The notes beneath the pieces were generated by a model. That model did no database searches and was not told the DNA's origin. It saw only the letters and a list, made by a program, of their open reading frames with translations. A program made the translations under genes and the position numbers. Shown in pieces: positions 24,451 to 33,468 of a stretch of DNA of 64,000 bases (position 1 is its first letter; every line of letters starts with the position of its first letter). Origin of the DNA: Streptomyces sp. TBY4 (lineage in GTDB: Bacteria; Actinomycetota; Actinomycetes; Streptomycetales; Streptomycetaceae); assembly GCF_024213195.1 (NCBI RefSeq), contig NZ_JANAVF010000003.1:333420-397419 (forward strand). The letters run 5' to 3'.

Positions 24451-26031
24451 ATGGCACCCGAACCCGAGGGAAGCGGCGCCGGGATGGCAGAGGGTCCTGA
24501 GCACTGGGGCGCGGGCGGCCTGGTGGGTGACGGCCGCTACCGGCTGACCCACCGTCTGGGCCGGGGCGGCATGGCCGAGGTCTTCGCCGCGGAGGACGTC
24601 CGGCTGGGCCGGACCGTCGCCGTCAAGCTGCTGCGCCCGGACCTGGCCGAGGACCCGGTGTCCAAGGCCCGCTTCACGCGCGAGGCGCAGTCGGTCGCCG
24701 GCCTCAACCACCATGCCGTGGTCGCCGTGTACGACTCGGGCGAGGACCGGGTCGGCCCGAACGTCGTCCCCTACATCGTCATGGAACTGGTCGAGGGCCG
24801 CACCATCCGCGACCTGCTGATCAGCGCCGAGGCCCCGGGCCCCGACCAGGCGCTGATCATCACCTCCGGGGTGCTCGAAGCGCTCGCGTACTCGCACCAG
24901 CACGGCATCGTGCACCGCGACATCAAGCCCGCCAACGTCATCATCACGGACACCGGCGCGGTCAAGGTGATGGACTTCGGCATCGCGCGCGCCCTGCACG
25001 GCGCGCAGTCGACGATGACCCAGACCGGCATGGTCATGGGCACGCCGCAGTACCTCTCGCCCGAACAGGCCCTCGGCAAGGCCGTGGACCACCGCTCCGA
25101 CCTGTACGCGACGGGCTGCCTGCTCTACGAACTGCTCTCGCTGCGTCCCCCGTTCACCGGGGAGACCCCGCTGTCGGTGGTCTACCAGCACGTGCAGGAC
25201 GCGCCGATCCCGCCCTCTCAGCTGCCCGAGGGCGGCCAGATCCCGCCGGAGCTCGACGGGCTCGTCATGCGCTCCCTCGCCAAGGACCCGGACGACCGGT
25301 TCCAGAGCGCCGAGGAGATGCGCGGGCTGGTCCAGTACGCCCTGCAGATGCTGCACGACCAGGGGCCGGGCACCGGCACCTGGAACACCGGACCGGTCAC
25401 CATGGCGCTGCCGCACGGGCGGGGCCCGGCGCAGACCACGGCGATGGCGACCCCCGGCCAGGGCCAGCCGCAGTACGGCTCGCACACCTCGACCTCGCAG
25501 TTCCAGCAGCCGATGGTGCCGCCGCTGAACCCGGACGACGGCTCCGCCTACCCCGGTGGCGGAGGCAACGGCCACGGCGGGACCGGCGGTTACGACGGGT
25601 ACGGCGACCGCCCCTCCGGCGGCGGCAACTGGAAGCTGTGGCTGTTCGCGATCCTCGCCGTGCTCGCGGTCGCGGGCGGCGTGGCGTACGCGGTCGACAA
25701 CTTCGGCGGCAAGAAGGACCCCGGCACGGGCGGGACCCCCTCGTCGAGCTCCGTGTCCTCCCCGGCGGGCACGGCGCCGGAGACCCCGGCGCCGGAGACC
25801 TCGCAGTCCAAGTCGGCCCCGGAGAGCTCGTACTCGTACTCGGCGCCCCCGACGAACCGCAGCAAGTCCCCGTCGCCGAGCTATTCGTACTCGCCGAGCC
25901 CGACGCCGACGCCGACGCCCACCCCGACGCCCACTCCGACGCCGACGCCCACGCCGAGCCCGTCGAAGTCGATCACGCCGTCCCCGTCGAAGACTCCCGA
26001 GGACAACGGGCTGGGGATCGACGGAGAGTAG
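24451..26031 (+). CDS. Transmembrane Ser/Thr protein kinase with Pro/Thr/Ser-rich extracellular tail
   Basis: A 526-residue kinase. The catalytic domain (about residues 30-290) has GRGGMAEVFAAED, VAVKLL, HRDIKPANVIIT, DFGIARA and GTPQYLSPEQ. A Gly/Gln-rich linker follows, then one transmembrane segment (WKLWLFAILAVLAVAGGVAYAV, about 394-415). The outside part, about 100 residues, has no PASTA domain. It is Ser/Pro/Thr-rich with a run of about ten Pro-Thr pairs, a wall-spanning stalk rather than a known ligand domain. It is divergent from the PASTA kinase, so the pair may act on related targets. Confidence 0.88.
   Translation: MAPEPEGSGAGMAEGPEHWGAGGLVGDGRYRLTHRLGRGGMAEVFAAEDVRLGRTVAVKLLRPDLAEDPVSKARFTREAQSVAGLNHHAVVAVYDSGEDRVGPNVVPYIVMELVEGRTIRDLLISAEAPGPDQALIITSGVLEALAYSHQHGIVHRDIKPANVIITDTGAVKVMDFGIARALHGAQSTMTQTGMVMGTPQYLSPEQALGKAVDHRSDLYATGCLLYELLSLRPPFTGETPLSVVYQHVQDAPIPPSQLPEGGQIPPELDGLVMRSLAKDPDDRFQSAEEMRGLVQYALQMLHDQGPGTGTWNTGPVTMALPHGRGPAQTTAMATPGQGQPQYGSHTSTSQFQQPMVPPLNPDDGSAYPGGGGNGHGGTGGYDGYGDRPSGGGNWKLWLFAILAVLAVAGGVAYAVDNFGGKKDPGTGGTPSSSSVSSPAGTAPETPAPETSQSKSAPESSYSYSAPPTNRSKSPSPSYSYSPSPTPTPTPTPTPTPTPTPTPSPSKSITPSPSKTPEDNGLGIDGE
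25900..25956 (+). repeat. Hexanucleotide repeat coding Pro-Thr pairs
   Basis: Ten or so tandem copies of CCGACG and close variants (CCCACC, CCCACT) inside the kinase gene encode a Pro-Thr stalk. Such a run can change length by slippage. Confidence 0.8.
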
Positions 26032-26044
26032 TCCCCGCGTCCTG

Positions 26045-26095
26045 CGCGAAGGCCCGGCCGCCCCTCTCGGTGAGAGGAGCCGCCGGGCCTTCGCG
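26045..26095 (+). terminator. Hairpin terminator after the kinase
   Basis: CGCGAAGGCCCGGC (26045-26058) pairs with GCCGGGCCTTCGCG (26082-26095), with a further CCTCTC/GAGAGG stem inside. Confidence 0.8.
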
Positions 26096-26125
26096 TTCGG
26101 GACCAAGGTCCCGGAGGGGGTGTGC

Positions 26126-26542
26126 TCAGAGGGCGTGCTGGTACTGCCGGTCCAGGTTGCCCGCGAGGGTGTGGACGGTGATGAGCTGGGGGTCGATCCG
26201 CATGTAGACGGGATCGAAGACCGCGCCGTCCACGAAGTGCGGACCGGGTCCGAACAGTTCCAGTTCGGCGGTCGTGGGTTCGACGATGTTCGCGGTGCCG
26301 GTGAACTGCACCGACCACAGCTGGGACTCGCCGGAATTGAAGTTGTCGGCTCCGTAGGAGACCACGCTGCCATTGCAGGCGTGGTGGTATCCGAAACCGG
26401 AGTGCATTCTCAGGATGACCTTGCCGTTGACGACGATGTGGCGCGCGACGGCGAGAAAGGGCAGCGCGCGCATGCTGGTGGCGGCTCGGCCGTACGGCAC
26501 GCGGCGCAGCAGTTCGATGGCGTGGAGCTCCTCAGGGGACAT
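26126..26542 (-). CDS. Pyridoxamine 5'-phosphate oxidase-like flavin-fold protein
   Basis: A 138-residue split-barrel protein of the PNPOx/FMN-binding superfamily. MSPEELHAIELLRRVPYGRAATSM and LPFLAVARHIVVNGKVILRMHSG are typical starts of these domains, and LWSVQFTGTANIVEPTTAELELFGPGPHF... follows. The flavin or F420 ligand cannot be told. A GGAC stretch lies just before the ATG at 26542; the GTG at 26551 is another possibility. It sits between the response regulator gene and the kinase, reading leftward. Confidence 0.7.
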   Translation of the reverse strand: MSPEELHAIELLRRVPYGRAATSMRALPFLAVARHIVVNGKVILRMHSGFGYHHACNGSVVSYGADNFNSGESQLWSVQFTGTANIVEPTTAELELFGPGPHFVDGAVFDPVYMRIDPQLITVHTLAGNLDRQYQHAL

Positions 26543-26629
26543 GTCATCCACTGTCCTGTACCGACACCCTGCCGGAAAAGAGGAGCCCGCCCCGCACATC
26601 GAGGACGTTGGTCCCGAATTAAACAGTGC

Positions 26630-26659
26630 GCCCCGTGGAATCGTGCGACCACGGGGCGT
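26630..26659 (-). terminator. Hairpin between response regulator and flavin-fold gene
   Basis: CGCCCCGTGG (26630-26639) pairs with CCACGGGGCG (26650-26659) around a 10-bp loop. It lies after the response regulator stop at 26723, read leftward. Confidence 0.65.
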
Positions 26660-26722
26660 CACGCTGTGTAGCGAATCCGGGGGAGGCCGGAAGGGGGCGG
26701 GGCCCCTTCCGCGGGGAGGAGG

Positions 26723-27403
26723 CTAGCGCCCCTTCTCCGCCTGCAGGCGGGCCACGTAGGCGGCGGCCTGGGAGCGGCGCTCCATGCCCAGCTTCGACAG
26801 CAGGCTGGAGACGTAGTTCTTGATCGTCTTCTCGGCCAGGTGCAGCCTCTCGCCGATCACGCGGTTCGTCAGGCCCTCGCCGATCAGGTCGAGGATCTTG
26901 CGCTCCTGCTCGGTCAGGTTCGACAGGCGGTCGTCGCCCTTGCCGTTCTTGCCGTCGCGCAGCCGCTCCAGCACCCGGGCCGTGGCGACGGGGTCCAGCA
27001 GGGACTTGCCGGCCGCCACGTCACGCACCGCGTTGAGCAGCTCGTTCCCGCGGATCGCCTTCAGTACGTAGCCCGAGGCGCCGGCCATGATCGCGTCGAA
27101 CAGCGCCTCGTCATCGGCGAACGAGGTGAGCATCAGGCACTTGATGTCCTCGTTCTGGGACCGCACCTCGCGGCAGACCTCGACACCGCTGCCGTCGGGC
27201 AGCCGGACGTCGAGGACGGCCACGTCGGGGCGGGTGGCGGGAATCCGGACCAGCGCGTCGGCGGCCGTACCGGCCTCACCCACGACGTCGATGTCGTCTT
27301 CCATCGAGAGCAGCTCGTGAACACCCCGGCGTACCACTTCGTGGTCGTCCAGGAGGAATACCTTGATTTTTCCGTTTTCGCGCACGAACTCAGTTTCACA
27401 CAC
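26723..27403 (-). CDS. NarL/DevR-type response regulator (orphan)
   Basis: A 226-residue two-domain regulator. The receiver domain (about residues 14-125) has the DDHEVVRRG acidic pocket, the phospho-acceptor Asp in [13 protein letters not shown] and the Lys of VLKAIRG. The LuxR/NarL helix-turn-helix (about 155-215, [44 protein letters not shown]) binds DNA. No histidine kinase is adjacent. From memory it resembles DevR/DosR relatives beside bkd operons in streptomycetes. The GTG at 27403 has AAGGGG five bases upstream; a second GTG at 27385 is possible. It is divergent from the bkd operon B. Confidence 0.88.
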   Translation of the reverse strand: MCETEFVRENGKIKVFLLDDHEVVRRGVHELLSMEDDIDVVGEAGTAADALVRIPATRPDVAVLDVRLPDGSGVEVCREVRSQNEDIKCLMLTSFADDEALFDAIMAGASGYVLKAIRGNELLNAVRDVAAGKSLLDPVATARVLERLRDGKNGKGDDRLSNLTEQERKILDLIGEGLTNRVIGERLHLAEKTIKNYVSSLLSKLGMERRSQAAAYVARLQAEKGR

Positions 27404-27710
27404 TCACCCCTTCCCTGCCGGTGGCGACCGGGATAACGTGCCGTTGTTCCGGCCCCCTGCAAGGCTGTGACCAGTGGTTGTTCCCGGTTCCGCGGATTTA
27501 CTTGGAAATCCAAGCAAAATCGCAGGTCAAACGGGGTTTCGCAGTTATGCGACGCACTGGGTAACGTGCATTGCGCAGGGCACTCGCCGGGGCACCTGTC
27601 ACGCCTGAATCCCAGACCCGAAGCGCACCCACCCCGTGCGCGGGCAGAGATCCAGGTGAGCCGCACTGGTCCCCGGAGAACCCGGGTGCCGGACCGACGG
27701 AGGAGCAATC
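27404..27710. promoter_or_regulatory. Divergent response regulator / bkd operon B promoter region
   Basis: A 307-bp gene-free gap. It contains the palindrome CTTGGAAATCCAAG (27501-27514) and an AT-richer stretch with the repeated motifs TTATGCGACGCA and GTGCATTGCGCA around 27547-27575, which could be Lrp/AsnC-type or DevR-type sites. GGAGGAGC just before the GTG at 27711 is the ribosome site of bkdA. Confidence 0.5.
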
Positions 27711-28916
27711 GTGACCGTGGAGAGCACTGCCGCGCGCAAGCCGCGCCGCAGCGGCACCAAGCGGCCGGCCGGCGCGGCAAGCGCCGCCAAGCCCGCCGCT
27801 GCCACCGCGAAGACGCATGACGCCGAGCCCCAGCTCGTACAGCTGCTGACGCCCGAGGGGGTGCGCGTCGAGGTCGCGGAGCATCCCGACGTCGCCGAGT
27901 TCGCACCCTTCGTCGCCGACATCACCACCGACGACCTGCGCGGTCTCTACCGCGACATGGTCATGACCCGCCGCTTCGACGGCGAGGCGACCGCCCTCCA
28001 GCGCCAGGGCGAGCTGGGCCTGTGGGCCTCGCTGCTCGGCCAGGAGGCCGCCCAGATCGGCTCCGGCCGGGCCCTGCGCGACGACGACTACGTCTTCCCG
28101 ACCTACCGCGAACACGGTGTGGCCTGGTGCCGCGGGGTCGACCCGACCAACCTCCTCGGCATGTTCCGCGGTGTGAACCACGGTGGCTGGGACCCGACCA
28201 CCAACAACTTCCACCTGTACACGATCGTCATCGGCTCCCAGACGCTGCACGCGACCGGGTACGCGATGGGCGTGGCCAAGGACGGCGCCGACTCGGCCGT
28301 CATCGCTTACTTCGGCGACGGCGCGTCCAGCCAGGGCGACGTGGCGGAGGCCTTCACCTTCTCGGCGGTCTACAACTCGCCCGTGGTGTTCTTCTGCCAG
28401 AACAACCAGTGGGCGATCTCCGAGCCCACCGAGCGCCAGATGCGCGTCCCGCTCTACCAGCGCGCGCAGGGCTTCGGCTTCCCGGGCGTCCGGGTGGACG
28501 GCAACGACGTACTGGCCTGCCTCGCGGTGACCCGCTGGGCACTGGAGCGGGCCCGCCGGGGAGAGGGGCCCACCCTGGTGGAGGCCTTCACGTACCGGAT
28601 GGGCGCGCACACCACCTCCGACGACCCGACGAAGTACCGGCGCGACGAGGAGACGGCGGCCTGGGAGGCCAAGGACCCGATCCTGCGCCTGAAGGCCCAC
28701 CTGCTGGCCACCGGGGGCGCCGACGAGGCGTGGTTCCAGGAGCTGGAGACCGAGAGCGAGGCCCTCGGCAAGCGGGTCCGCGAGGTCGTGCGCTCGATGC
28801 CCGACCCCGACACCATGGCGATCTTCGAGAACGTCTACGCGGACGGGCACGCGCTCGTCGACGAGGAGCGCGCGCAGTTCGCCGCCTACCTCGCGTCCTT
28901 CGAAGGCGGGGAGTGA
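27711..28916 (+). CDS. bkdA: Branched-chain 2-oxoacid dehydrogenase E1 component, alpha subunit (operon B)
   Basis: A 401-residue alpha subunit. The N-terminus has a basic Ala/Lys/Arg-rich tail of about 30 residues. The TPP-binding motif is GDGASSQGDVAEAFTFSAVYNSPVVFFCQNN (about residues 202-232), and TYRMGAHTTSDDPTKYR matches the regulated loop. GTG start behind GGAGGAG. It is about 20 kb from the operon A copy and shares the same order, so the two complexes may serve different conditions or substrates, as in other streptomycetes. A response regulator is divergent from it. Confidence 0.9.
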   Translation: MTVESTAARKPRRSGTKRPAGAASAAKPAAATAKTHDAEPQLVQLLTPEGVRVEVAEHPDVAEFAPFVADITTDDLRGLYRDMVMTRRFDGEATALQRQGELGLWASLLGQEAAQIGSGRALRDDDYVFPTYREHGVAWCRGVDPTNLLGMFRGVNHGGWDPTTNNFHLYTIVIGSQTLHATGYAMGVAKDGADSAVIAYFGDGASSQGDVAEAFTFSAVYNSPVVFFCQNNQWAISEPTERQMRVPLYQRAQGFGFPGVRVDGNDVLACLAVTRWALERARRGEGPTLVEAFTYRMGAHTTSDDPTKYRRDEETAAWEAKDPILRLKAHLLATGGADEAWFQELETESEALGKRVREVVRSMPDPDTMAIFENVYADGHALVDEERAQFAAYLASFEGGE

Positions 28917-28921
28917 CCGTC

Positions 28922-29902
28922 ATGGCCGTACAGAAGCTCACCATCGCGAAGGCGCTCAACGACTCGCTCCGCAAGGCCCTGGAGACGGACCCGAAGGTCC
29001 TGATCATGGGCGAGGACGTCGGCAAGCTCGGCGGCGTCTTCCGCATCACCGACGGACTCCAGAAGGACTTCGGCGAGGAGCGGGTCATCGACACCCCGCT
29101 CGCCGAGTCCGGCATCGTCGGCACCGCGATCGGCCTGGCCCTGCGCGGGTACCGGCCGGTCGTGGAGATCCAGTTCGACGGGTTCGTCTTCCCCGCCTAC
29201 GACCAGATCGTCACGCAGCTCGCCAAGATGCACGCGCGCTCGCTCGGCACCATCAAGATGCCGGTCGTCATCCGCATCCCCTACGCGGGCGGCATCGGCG
29301 CGGTCGAGCACCACTCGGAGTCCCCGGAGACGCTGTTCGCGCACGTCCCGGGCCTGAAGGTGGTCTCGCCGTCCAACGCGAGCGACGCCTACTGGATGCT
29401 CCAGCAGGCGATCCTCAGCGACGACCCGGTCATCTTCTTCGAGCCGAAGCGCCGCTACTGGGACAAGGGCGAGGTCGACGTCGAGGCCATCCCCGACGCC
29501 CTGCACGGCTCCCGGGTCGCCCGCAGCGGCACCGACATCACCCTGGCGGCCTACGGGCCCATGGTGAAGGTCTGCCTGGAGGCTGCCGCGGCCGCCGCCG
29601 AGGAGGGCAAGTCGGTGGAGGTCGTCGACCTGCGCTCGATGTCCCCGGTCGACTTCGACGGGATCCAGGCGTCGGTGGAGAAGACCCGCCGGCTCGTGGT
29701 GGTCCACGAGGCGCCGGTGTTCCTCGGTGTGGGTTCGGAGATCGCCGCCCGCATCACGGAGCGGTGCTTCTACCACCTGGAGGCGCCCGTGCTGCGCGTG
29801 GGCGGCTACCACGCCCCGTACCCGCCGGCCCGCCTGGAGGACGAGTACCTGCCGGGCCTGGACAGGGTGCTCGACGCAGTCGACCGCTCGCTGGCGTACT
29901 GA
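28922..29902 (+). CDS. bkdB: Branched-chain 2-oxoacid dehydrogenase E1 component, beta subunit (operon B)
   Basis: A 326-residue beta subunit. LIMGEDVGKLGGVFRITDGL and DTPLAESGIVGTAIGLALRG are in the pyrimidine-binding domain; VVHEAPVFLGVGSEIAARITERCF is in the C-terminal domain. The ATG at 28922 has GGGGAG 9 bases upstream; a GTG at 28913 overlapping the bkdA stop region is possible. It has no extra N-terminal tail, unlike the operon A copy. Confidence 0.9.
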   Translation: MAVQKLTIAKALNDSLRKALETDPKVLIMGEDVGKLGGVFRITDGLQKDFGEERVIDTPLAESGIVGTAIGLALRGYRPVVEIQFDGFVFPAYDQIVTQLAKMHARSLGTIKMPVVIRIPYAGGIGAVEHHSESPETLFAHVPGLKVVSPSNASDAYWMLQQAILSDDPVIFFEPKRRYWDKGEVDVEAIPDALHGSRVARSGTDITLAAYGPMVKVCLEAAAAAAEEGKSVEVVDLRSMSPVDFDGIQASVEKTRRLVVVHEAPVFLGVGSEIAARITERCFYHLEAPVLRVGGYHAPYPPARLEDEYLPGLDRVLDAVDRSLAY

Positions 29903-29915
29903 GGAGAGCCCTGCG

Positions 29916-31367
29916 ATGACGATCCGCGAATTCAAGATGCCCGATGTGGGCGAGGGCCTCACCGAGGCCGAGATCCTCAAGTGGTACGTCCAGCCGGGTG
30001 ACACCGTCACCGACGGCCAGGTCGTCTGCGAGGTGGAGACGGCGAAGGCGGCCGTCGAGCTGCCGATCCCCTTCGACGGGGTGGTGCACGCGCTCCTCTT
30101 CGAGGAGGGCGTCACGGTCGACGTCGGCCAGGTCATCATCTCCGTCCAGACGGGTCCGGCGGACGAGGCTCCGGCCGCGGCCGAAGCCGTGGCCGCACCC
30201 GTGGCCGCGCCCGTCGCCGCCGCGGCGGAGCCGGAGGCCCCCGCGGCCCGCCAGCCCGTCCTGGTCGGCTACGGCGTCTCCACCGCCTCTACGAAGCGCC
30301 GCCCGCGCAAGGCTGCGCCGCAGCCGGCGGTCGCCGCGCAGAACGGCACGGGCGTGGCGCAGGCGGCGGCTCCGGCCGCTCCTGCTCCGGTGGCTCCGGC
30401 CGTGGTCCCCGCCCAGGGCGGCGCGGGCAAGGTGCTGGCGAAGCCGCCGGTGCGCAAGCTCGCCAAGGACCTCGGCATCGACCTGGCCTCGGTGGTCCCC
30501 ACCGGCGACGGCGGGGTCGTGACCCGCGAGGACGTGCACGCAGCGGCCGCGGCGGCCATCGCCCCGCAGACCGTGGCCGTGGCTCCGGCTCCCGCAGCGG
30601 CCCCGGCTCCGGCGCAGGCTCCCGTACAGGCCCCGGCCGAGGTGCCCGCACCCGTGTCCGCGACCGCCCGGGAGACCCGTATCCCGGTCAAGGGGGTCCG
30701 CAAGGTCACCGCCCAGGCCATGGTCGGCTCCGCCTTCACCGCGCCGCACGTCACCGAGTTCATCACCTTCGACGTGACCCGCACGATGAAGCTGGTCCAG
30801 GAGCTCAAGGAGGACCCGGACCTCGCCGGTCTGCGGATCAACCCGCTGCTCCTGATCGCCAAGGCCGTCCTCGTGGCGATCCGCCGCAACCCGGACGTGA
30901 ACGCGTCCTGGGACGAGGCGGCCCAGGAGATCGTGCTCAAGCACTACGTCAACCTGGGCATCGCGGCGGCCACCCCCCGCGGGCTGATCGTCCCGAACAT
31001 CAAGGACGCCCACGCCAAGACGCTCCCCGAGCTGTCCGAGGCGCTGTCCGGGCTGGTCGCCACGGCCCGCGAGGGCAAGACCTCCCCGGCCGACATGCAG
31101 CAGGGCACCATCACCATCACCAACGTCGGCGTCTTCGGCGTCGACACCGGCACGCCCATCCTGAACCCCGGAGAGTCCGCGATCCTCGCGGTCGGCGCGA
31201 TCAAGCTCCAGCCGTGGGTCCACAAGGGCAAGGTCAAGGCCCGCCACGTCACCACCCTGGCGCTGTCCTTCGACCACCGCCTCATCGACGGCGAACTCGG
31301 CTCCCGCTTCCTCGCGGACATCGCCGCCGTCCTGGAGCACCCCCGCCGTCTGATCACCTGGTCCTGA
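29916..31367 (+). CDS. bkdC: Branched-chain 2-oxoacid dehydrogenase E2 (operon B)
   Basis: A 483-residue dihydrolipoyl acyltransferase. Lipoyl Lys in VETAKAAVEL (about residue 46), a very long Ala/Pro hinge, an E3/E1-binding domain (VRKLAKDLGIDLASVVPTGDGGVVTREDV), a second Ala/Pro hinge, and the catalytic domain ending in FDHRLIDGELGSRFL with the HxxxDG motif. GAGGAGA lies a few bases before the ATG. The operon ends with a strong hairpin. Confidence 0.9.
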   Translation: MTIREFKMPDVGEGLTEAEILKWYVQPGDTVTDGQVVCEVETAKAAVELPIPFDGVVHALLFEEGVTVDVGQVIISVQTGPADEAPAAAEAVAAPVAAPVAAAAEPEAPAARQPVLVGYGVSTASTKRRPRKAAPQPAVAAQNGTGVAQAAAPAAPAPVAPAVVPAQGGAGKVLAKPPVRKLAKDLGIDLASVVPTGDGGVVTREDVHAAAAAAIAPQTVAVAPAPAAAPAPAQAPVQAPAEVPAPVSATARETRIPVKGVRKVTAQAMVGSAFTAPHVTEFITFDVTRTMKLVQELKEDPDLAGLRINPLLLIAKAVLVAIRRNPDVNASWDEAAQEIVLKHYVNLGIAAATPRGLIVPNIKDAHAKTLPELSEALSGLVATAREGKTSPADMQQGTITITNVGVFGVDTGTPILNPGESAILAVGAIKLQPWVHKGKVKARHVTTLALSFDHRLIDGELGSRFLADIAAVLEHPRRLITWS

Positions 31368-31377
31368 CGGCCCCGTT

Positions 31378-31408
31378 CCGGCCTCCGGGTGTTCCACCCG
31401 GAGGCCGG
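31378..31408 (+). terminator. Hairpin terminator of bkd operon B
   Basis: CCGGCCTCCGGGTG (31378-31391) pairs exactly with CACCCGGAGGCCGG (31395-31408) around a 3-base loop, 10 bp after the E2 stop codon. Confidence 0.88.
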
Positions 31409-31482
31409 GATCTCGTAGTGAACCGCCCGTGACGTGCACAAACCCCTTGGGGTGCGGCTCCGTCCGGTGTGATCATCGGCCC

Positions 31483-32424
31483 ATGCACTTCCGCTCTGCC
31501 ACCGCAGACCCCACCGACCTGGACCGCGCCCTCGCCTACCCGGCCGACGGCCCCGTCCCCGCCCTCACCCCCGAGAAGATCCGCGAGGAGCTCGCCGCGC
31601 AGCAGATGCGCCCCGAGTGGACCTGGTTCGCCGAGGACGAGGACGGCGAGATCCTGGCCCGCGCCCTGTGGTGGGGCCGGGCCGACAGCGAGCGGCCCAT
31701 CGCGCTCGACTGCCTCCACGTACGCGAACACGTCGCCGACCCGGCCGCCGTCGCCGCGGGCCTGCTCGCCGCCGGGCACGAGGCCTTCGGCAAGCTCCCC
31801 GACTACAACCTCTCCCTGCCCCGCGACTGGCGCACCGCCCCCGGCGGCCTGGCCGACGCGGTCGCCTGGCGGCAGAAGGCCGCGTCCGGGGCCGGCCTGA
31901 CCCGCGAGATCGAGCGGCTGCGCTTCGAGTGGACCCCGGCCGCCGGGACCGCGGCGCCCACCGGCCGCCTCGTCTTCCGCGAGGGCACCGACGAGGAGTT
32001 CCTCGAGGCCTTCGTCCTGCTCTCGCAGGGCAGCCTGGACCTGCACACGCAGAACGAGCTCCGCACGATCGACGCCGAGGAACTGGCGCGCGACGACATC
32101 GAGTTCTACACCGACTGCCCCGGCGAGCGCTCCTGGTGGCGCCTGGCCCACCTCCCGGACGGCACCCTCGCGGGCCTGGCGATCCCCTCCGCGACCCCGT
32201 ACCACCGCAACGTCGGCTACCTCGGCGTGGTCCCCGGGCAGCGCGGCAAGGGCCTGATCGACGAGATCCTCGCCGAGATCACCCGCTTCCACGCCTCCGA
32301 GGCCGCCGACCGCATCACCGCCACCACGGACGCCGTGAACACCCCGATGGCCGCCGCCTTCACCCGGGCCGGGTACGAGGTCACGGAGATCCGCCTGGTC
32401 ATGGAGGCGGGCCAGGGGGCCTGA
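31483..32424 (+). CDS. GNAT-family acetyltransferase-like protein
   Basis: A 313-residue protein with two GNAT-like halves. The C-terminal half is the clearer one, with VGYLGVVPGQRGKGLIDEILAEI (about residues 245-267) as the acetyl-CoA-binding motif A and TDAVNTPMAAAFTRAGYEV after it. The first half (ALTPEKIREELAAQQMRPEW...) is less typical. No Shine-Dalgarno sequence is obvious before the ATG, so it may be leaderless. The substrate is unknown. It marks the end of the core block and the start of the variable island. Confidence 0.75.
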   Translation: MHFRSATADPTDLDRALAYPADGPVPALTPEKIREELAAQQMRPEWTWFAEDEDGEILARALWWGRADSERPIALDCLHVREHVADPAAVAAGLLAAGHEAFGKLPDYNLSLPRDWRTAPGGLADAVAWRQKAASGAGLTREIERLRFEWTPAAGTAAPTGRLVFREGTDEEFLEAFVLLSQGSLDLHTQNELRTIDAEELARDDIEFYTDCPGERSWWRLAHLPDGTLAGLAIPSATPYHRNVGYLGVVPGQRGKGLIDEILAEITRFHASEAADRITATTDAVNTPMAAAFTRAGYEVTEIRLVMEAGQGA

Positions 32425-32494
32425 CCGGAACCGCCGGGCTCCCCTATAGCGTTGTCTCCTGCAAACGCCTACCGGCGCTGGAGGGGAACGATCC

Positions 32495-32902
32495 ATGCAA
32501 CTGACGGAAGAAATCGCCGCGATACGGGGCGGGCTGGGTGATCCCGCACGCCTGCTGGGGGAGTTCCGGCGGGCCGTCCTGCTGGTTCCGCTCGCGGACG
32601 GCCCCGACGGCGGTCTGATGTCGGCGGTGTCGGGCGGGATCCGGTGGATCTACGCGTTCACGGACGAGGAGGCGTTGACCCGGTTCGCGGCGGCGCGCGG
32701 CGAGGCGGGCGCCGGCCGGGAGTGGGAGTTCCTCTCGGTGCTGGGCGCACGGCTGGTGGACGCGGTGGTTCCGGTGGCGGGCGGTCCGGCGGGCGTGGTC
32801 GTGAACGTGGCGGACGAGGACGGGTCGATGTTCTTCCCGCCGGTCGCGGGGATCGTCCCGGATGCGAATGCCGTGGACCTGGGCCGGGGGGAGGCCGCCT
32901 GA
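32495..32902 (+). CDS. SseB-like protein of the Rhs locus
   Basis: A 135-residue protein resembling the SseB family of small cytoplasmic proteins: LLGEFRRAVLLVPLADG near the start and IRWIYAFTDEEALTRFAAARGE in the middle. It is the first gene of a four-part unit with WXG-like, Rhs and immunity genes, and its stop overlaps the next start (TGATG). In streptomycetes such genes are common beside polymorphic toxins; a chaperone or secretion-related role is inference only. Confidence 0.6.
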   Translation: MQLTEEIAAIRGGLGDPARLLGEFRRAVLLVPLADGPDGGLMSAVSGGIRWIYAFTDEEALTRFAAARGEAGAGREWEFLSVLGARLVDAVVPVAGGPAGVVVNVADEDGSMFFPPVAGIVPDANAVDLGRGEAA

Positions 32903-33468
32903 TGGCCGGGAACGGGGATCTGGAGGTCTCGCCGGCGGCGGTCAAGAACATCCAGGACGGTCTGCGGGCGGCGATCGGGGAGCTGCGCGAGTCCGGTGCG
33001 GACGCGGCGGGTGCCTCGCTGGGGGCCGGGTTCGGGGATCTGTCGATGACGGGGATGGAGGCCGGGCACGCCGGTCTCGCCACCGACTTCGAGGACTTCT
33101 GCGAGCGCTGGGAGTGGGGCGTGCGCGCCCTCGTGCAGAACGCGAGCACCCTCGCCCAGTCGCTGGGGATCGCGGCGGGCACGGTGTGGGAGGAGGAGCA
33201 GTACCTGCACGGCACGTTCCGGGTCGTGGCGAACGCGGCGTACGGCAATCCGCACGCGTCCGAGGACGAGATCGAGAAGAAGTCCTGGGGGGACATCTTC
33301 TCCGCGGACGTCTACAAGCCCGACTACAGCGCGGAGTCCTTCGAGAAGGGCCGGAAGGACATGGGGCAGACCTGGTCGGACACCGGCGAGGAGCTGAAGT
33401 CCAACGGGAAGATCGGTTCGCTGAACGATCTGCTGGAGCAGGCGAAGCGTGACGGGGGCGGTCGCTGA
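32902..33468 (+). CDS. WXG-like helical protein of the Rhs locus
   Basis: A 188-residue, mostly helical protein. Residues 1-95 (VSPAAVKNIQDGLRAAIGELRESGADAAGAS...) resemble a WXG100-type coiled pair with a WEWG turn near residue 74. The rest (EDEIEKKSWGDIFSADVYKPDYSAESFEKG...) is charged. It may be a secretion partner, possibly of a type VII-like system, for the Rhs protein that follows; its stop overlaps the Rhs start (ATGG after TGA). No esx or eccC gene is present in the window. Confidence 0.62.
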   Translation: MAGNGDLEVSPAAVKNIQDGLRAAIGELRESGADAAGASLGAGFGDLSMTGMEAGHAGLATDFEDFCERWEWGVRALVQNASTLAQSLGIAAGTVWEEEQYLHGTFRVVANAAYGNPHASEDEIEKKSWGDIFSADVYKPDYSAESFEKGRKDMGQTWSDTGEELKSNGKIGSLNDLLEQAKRDGGGR

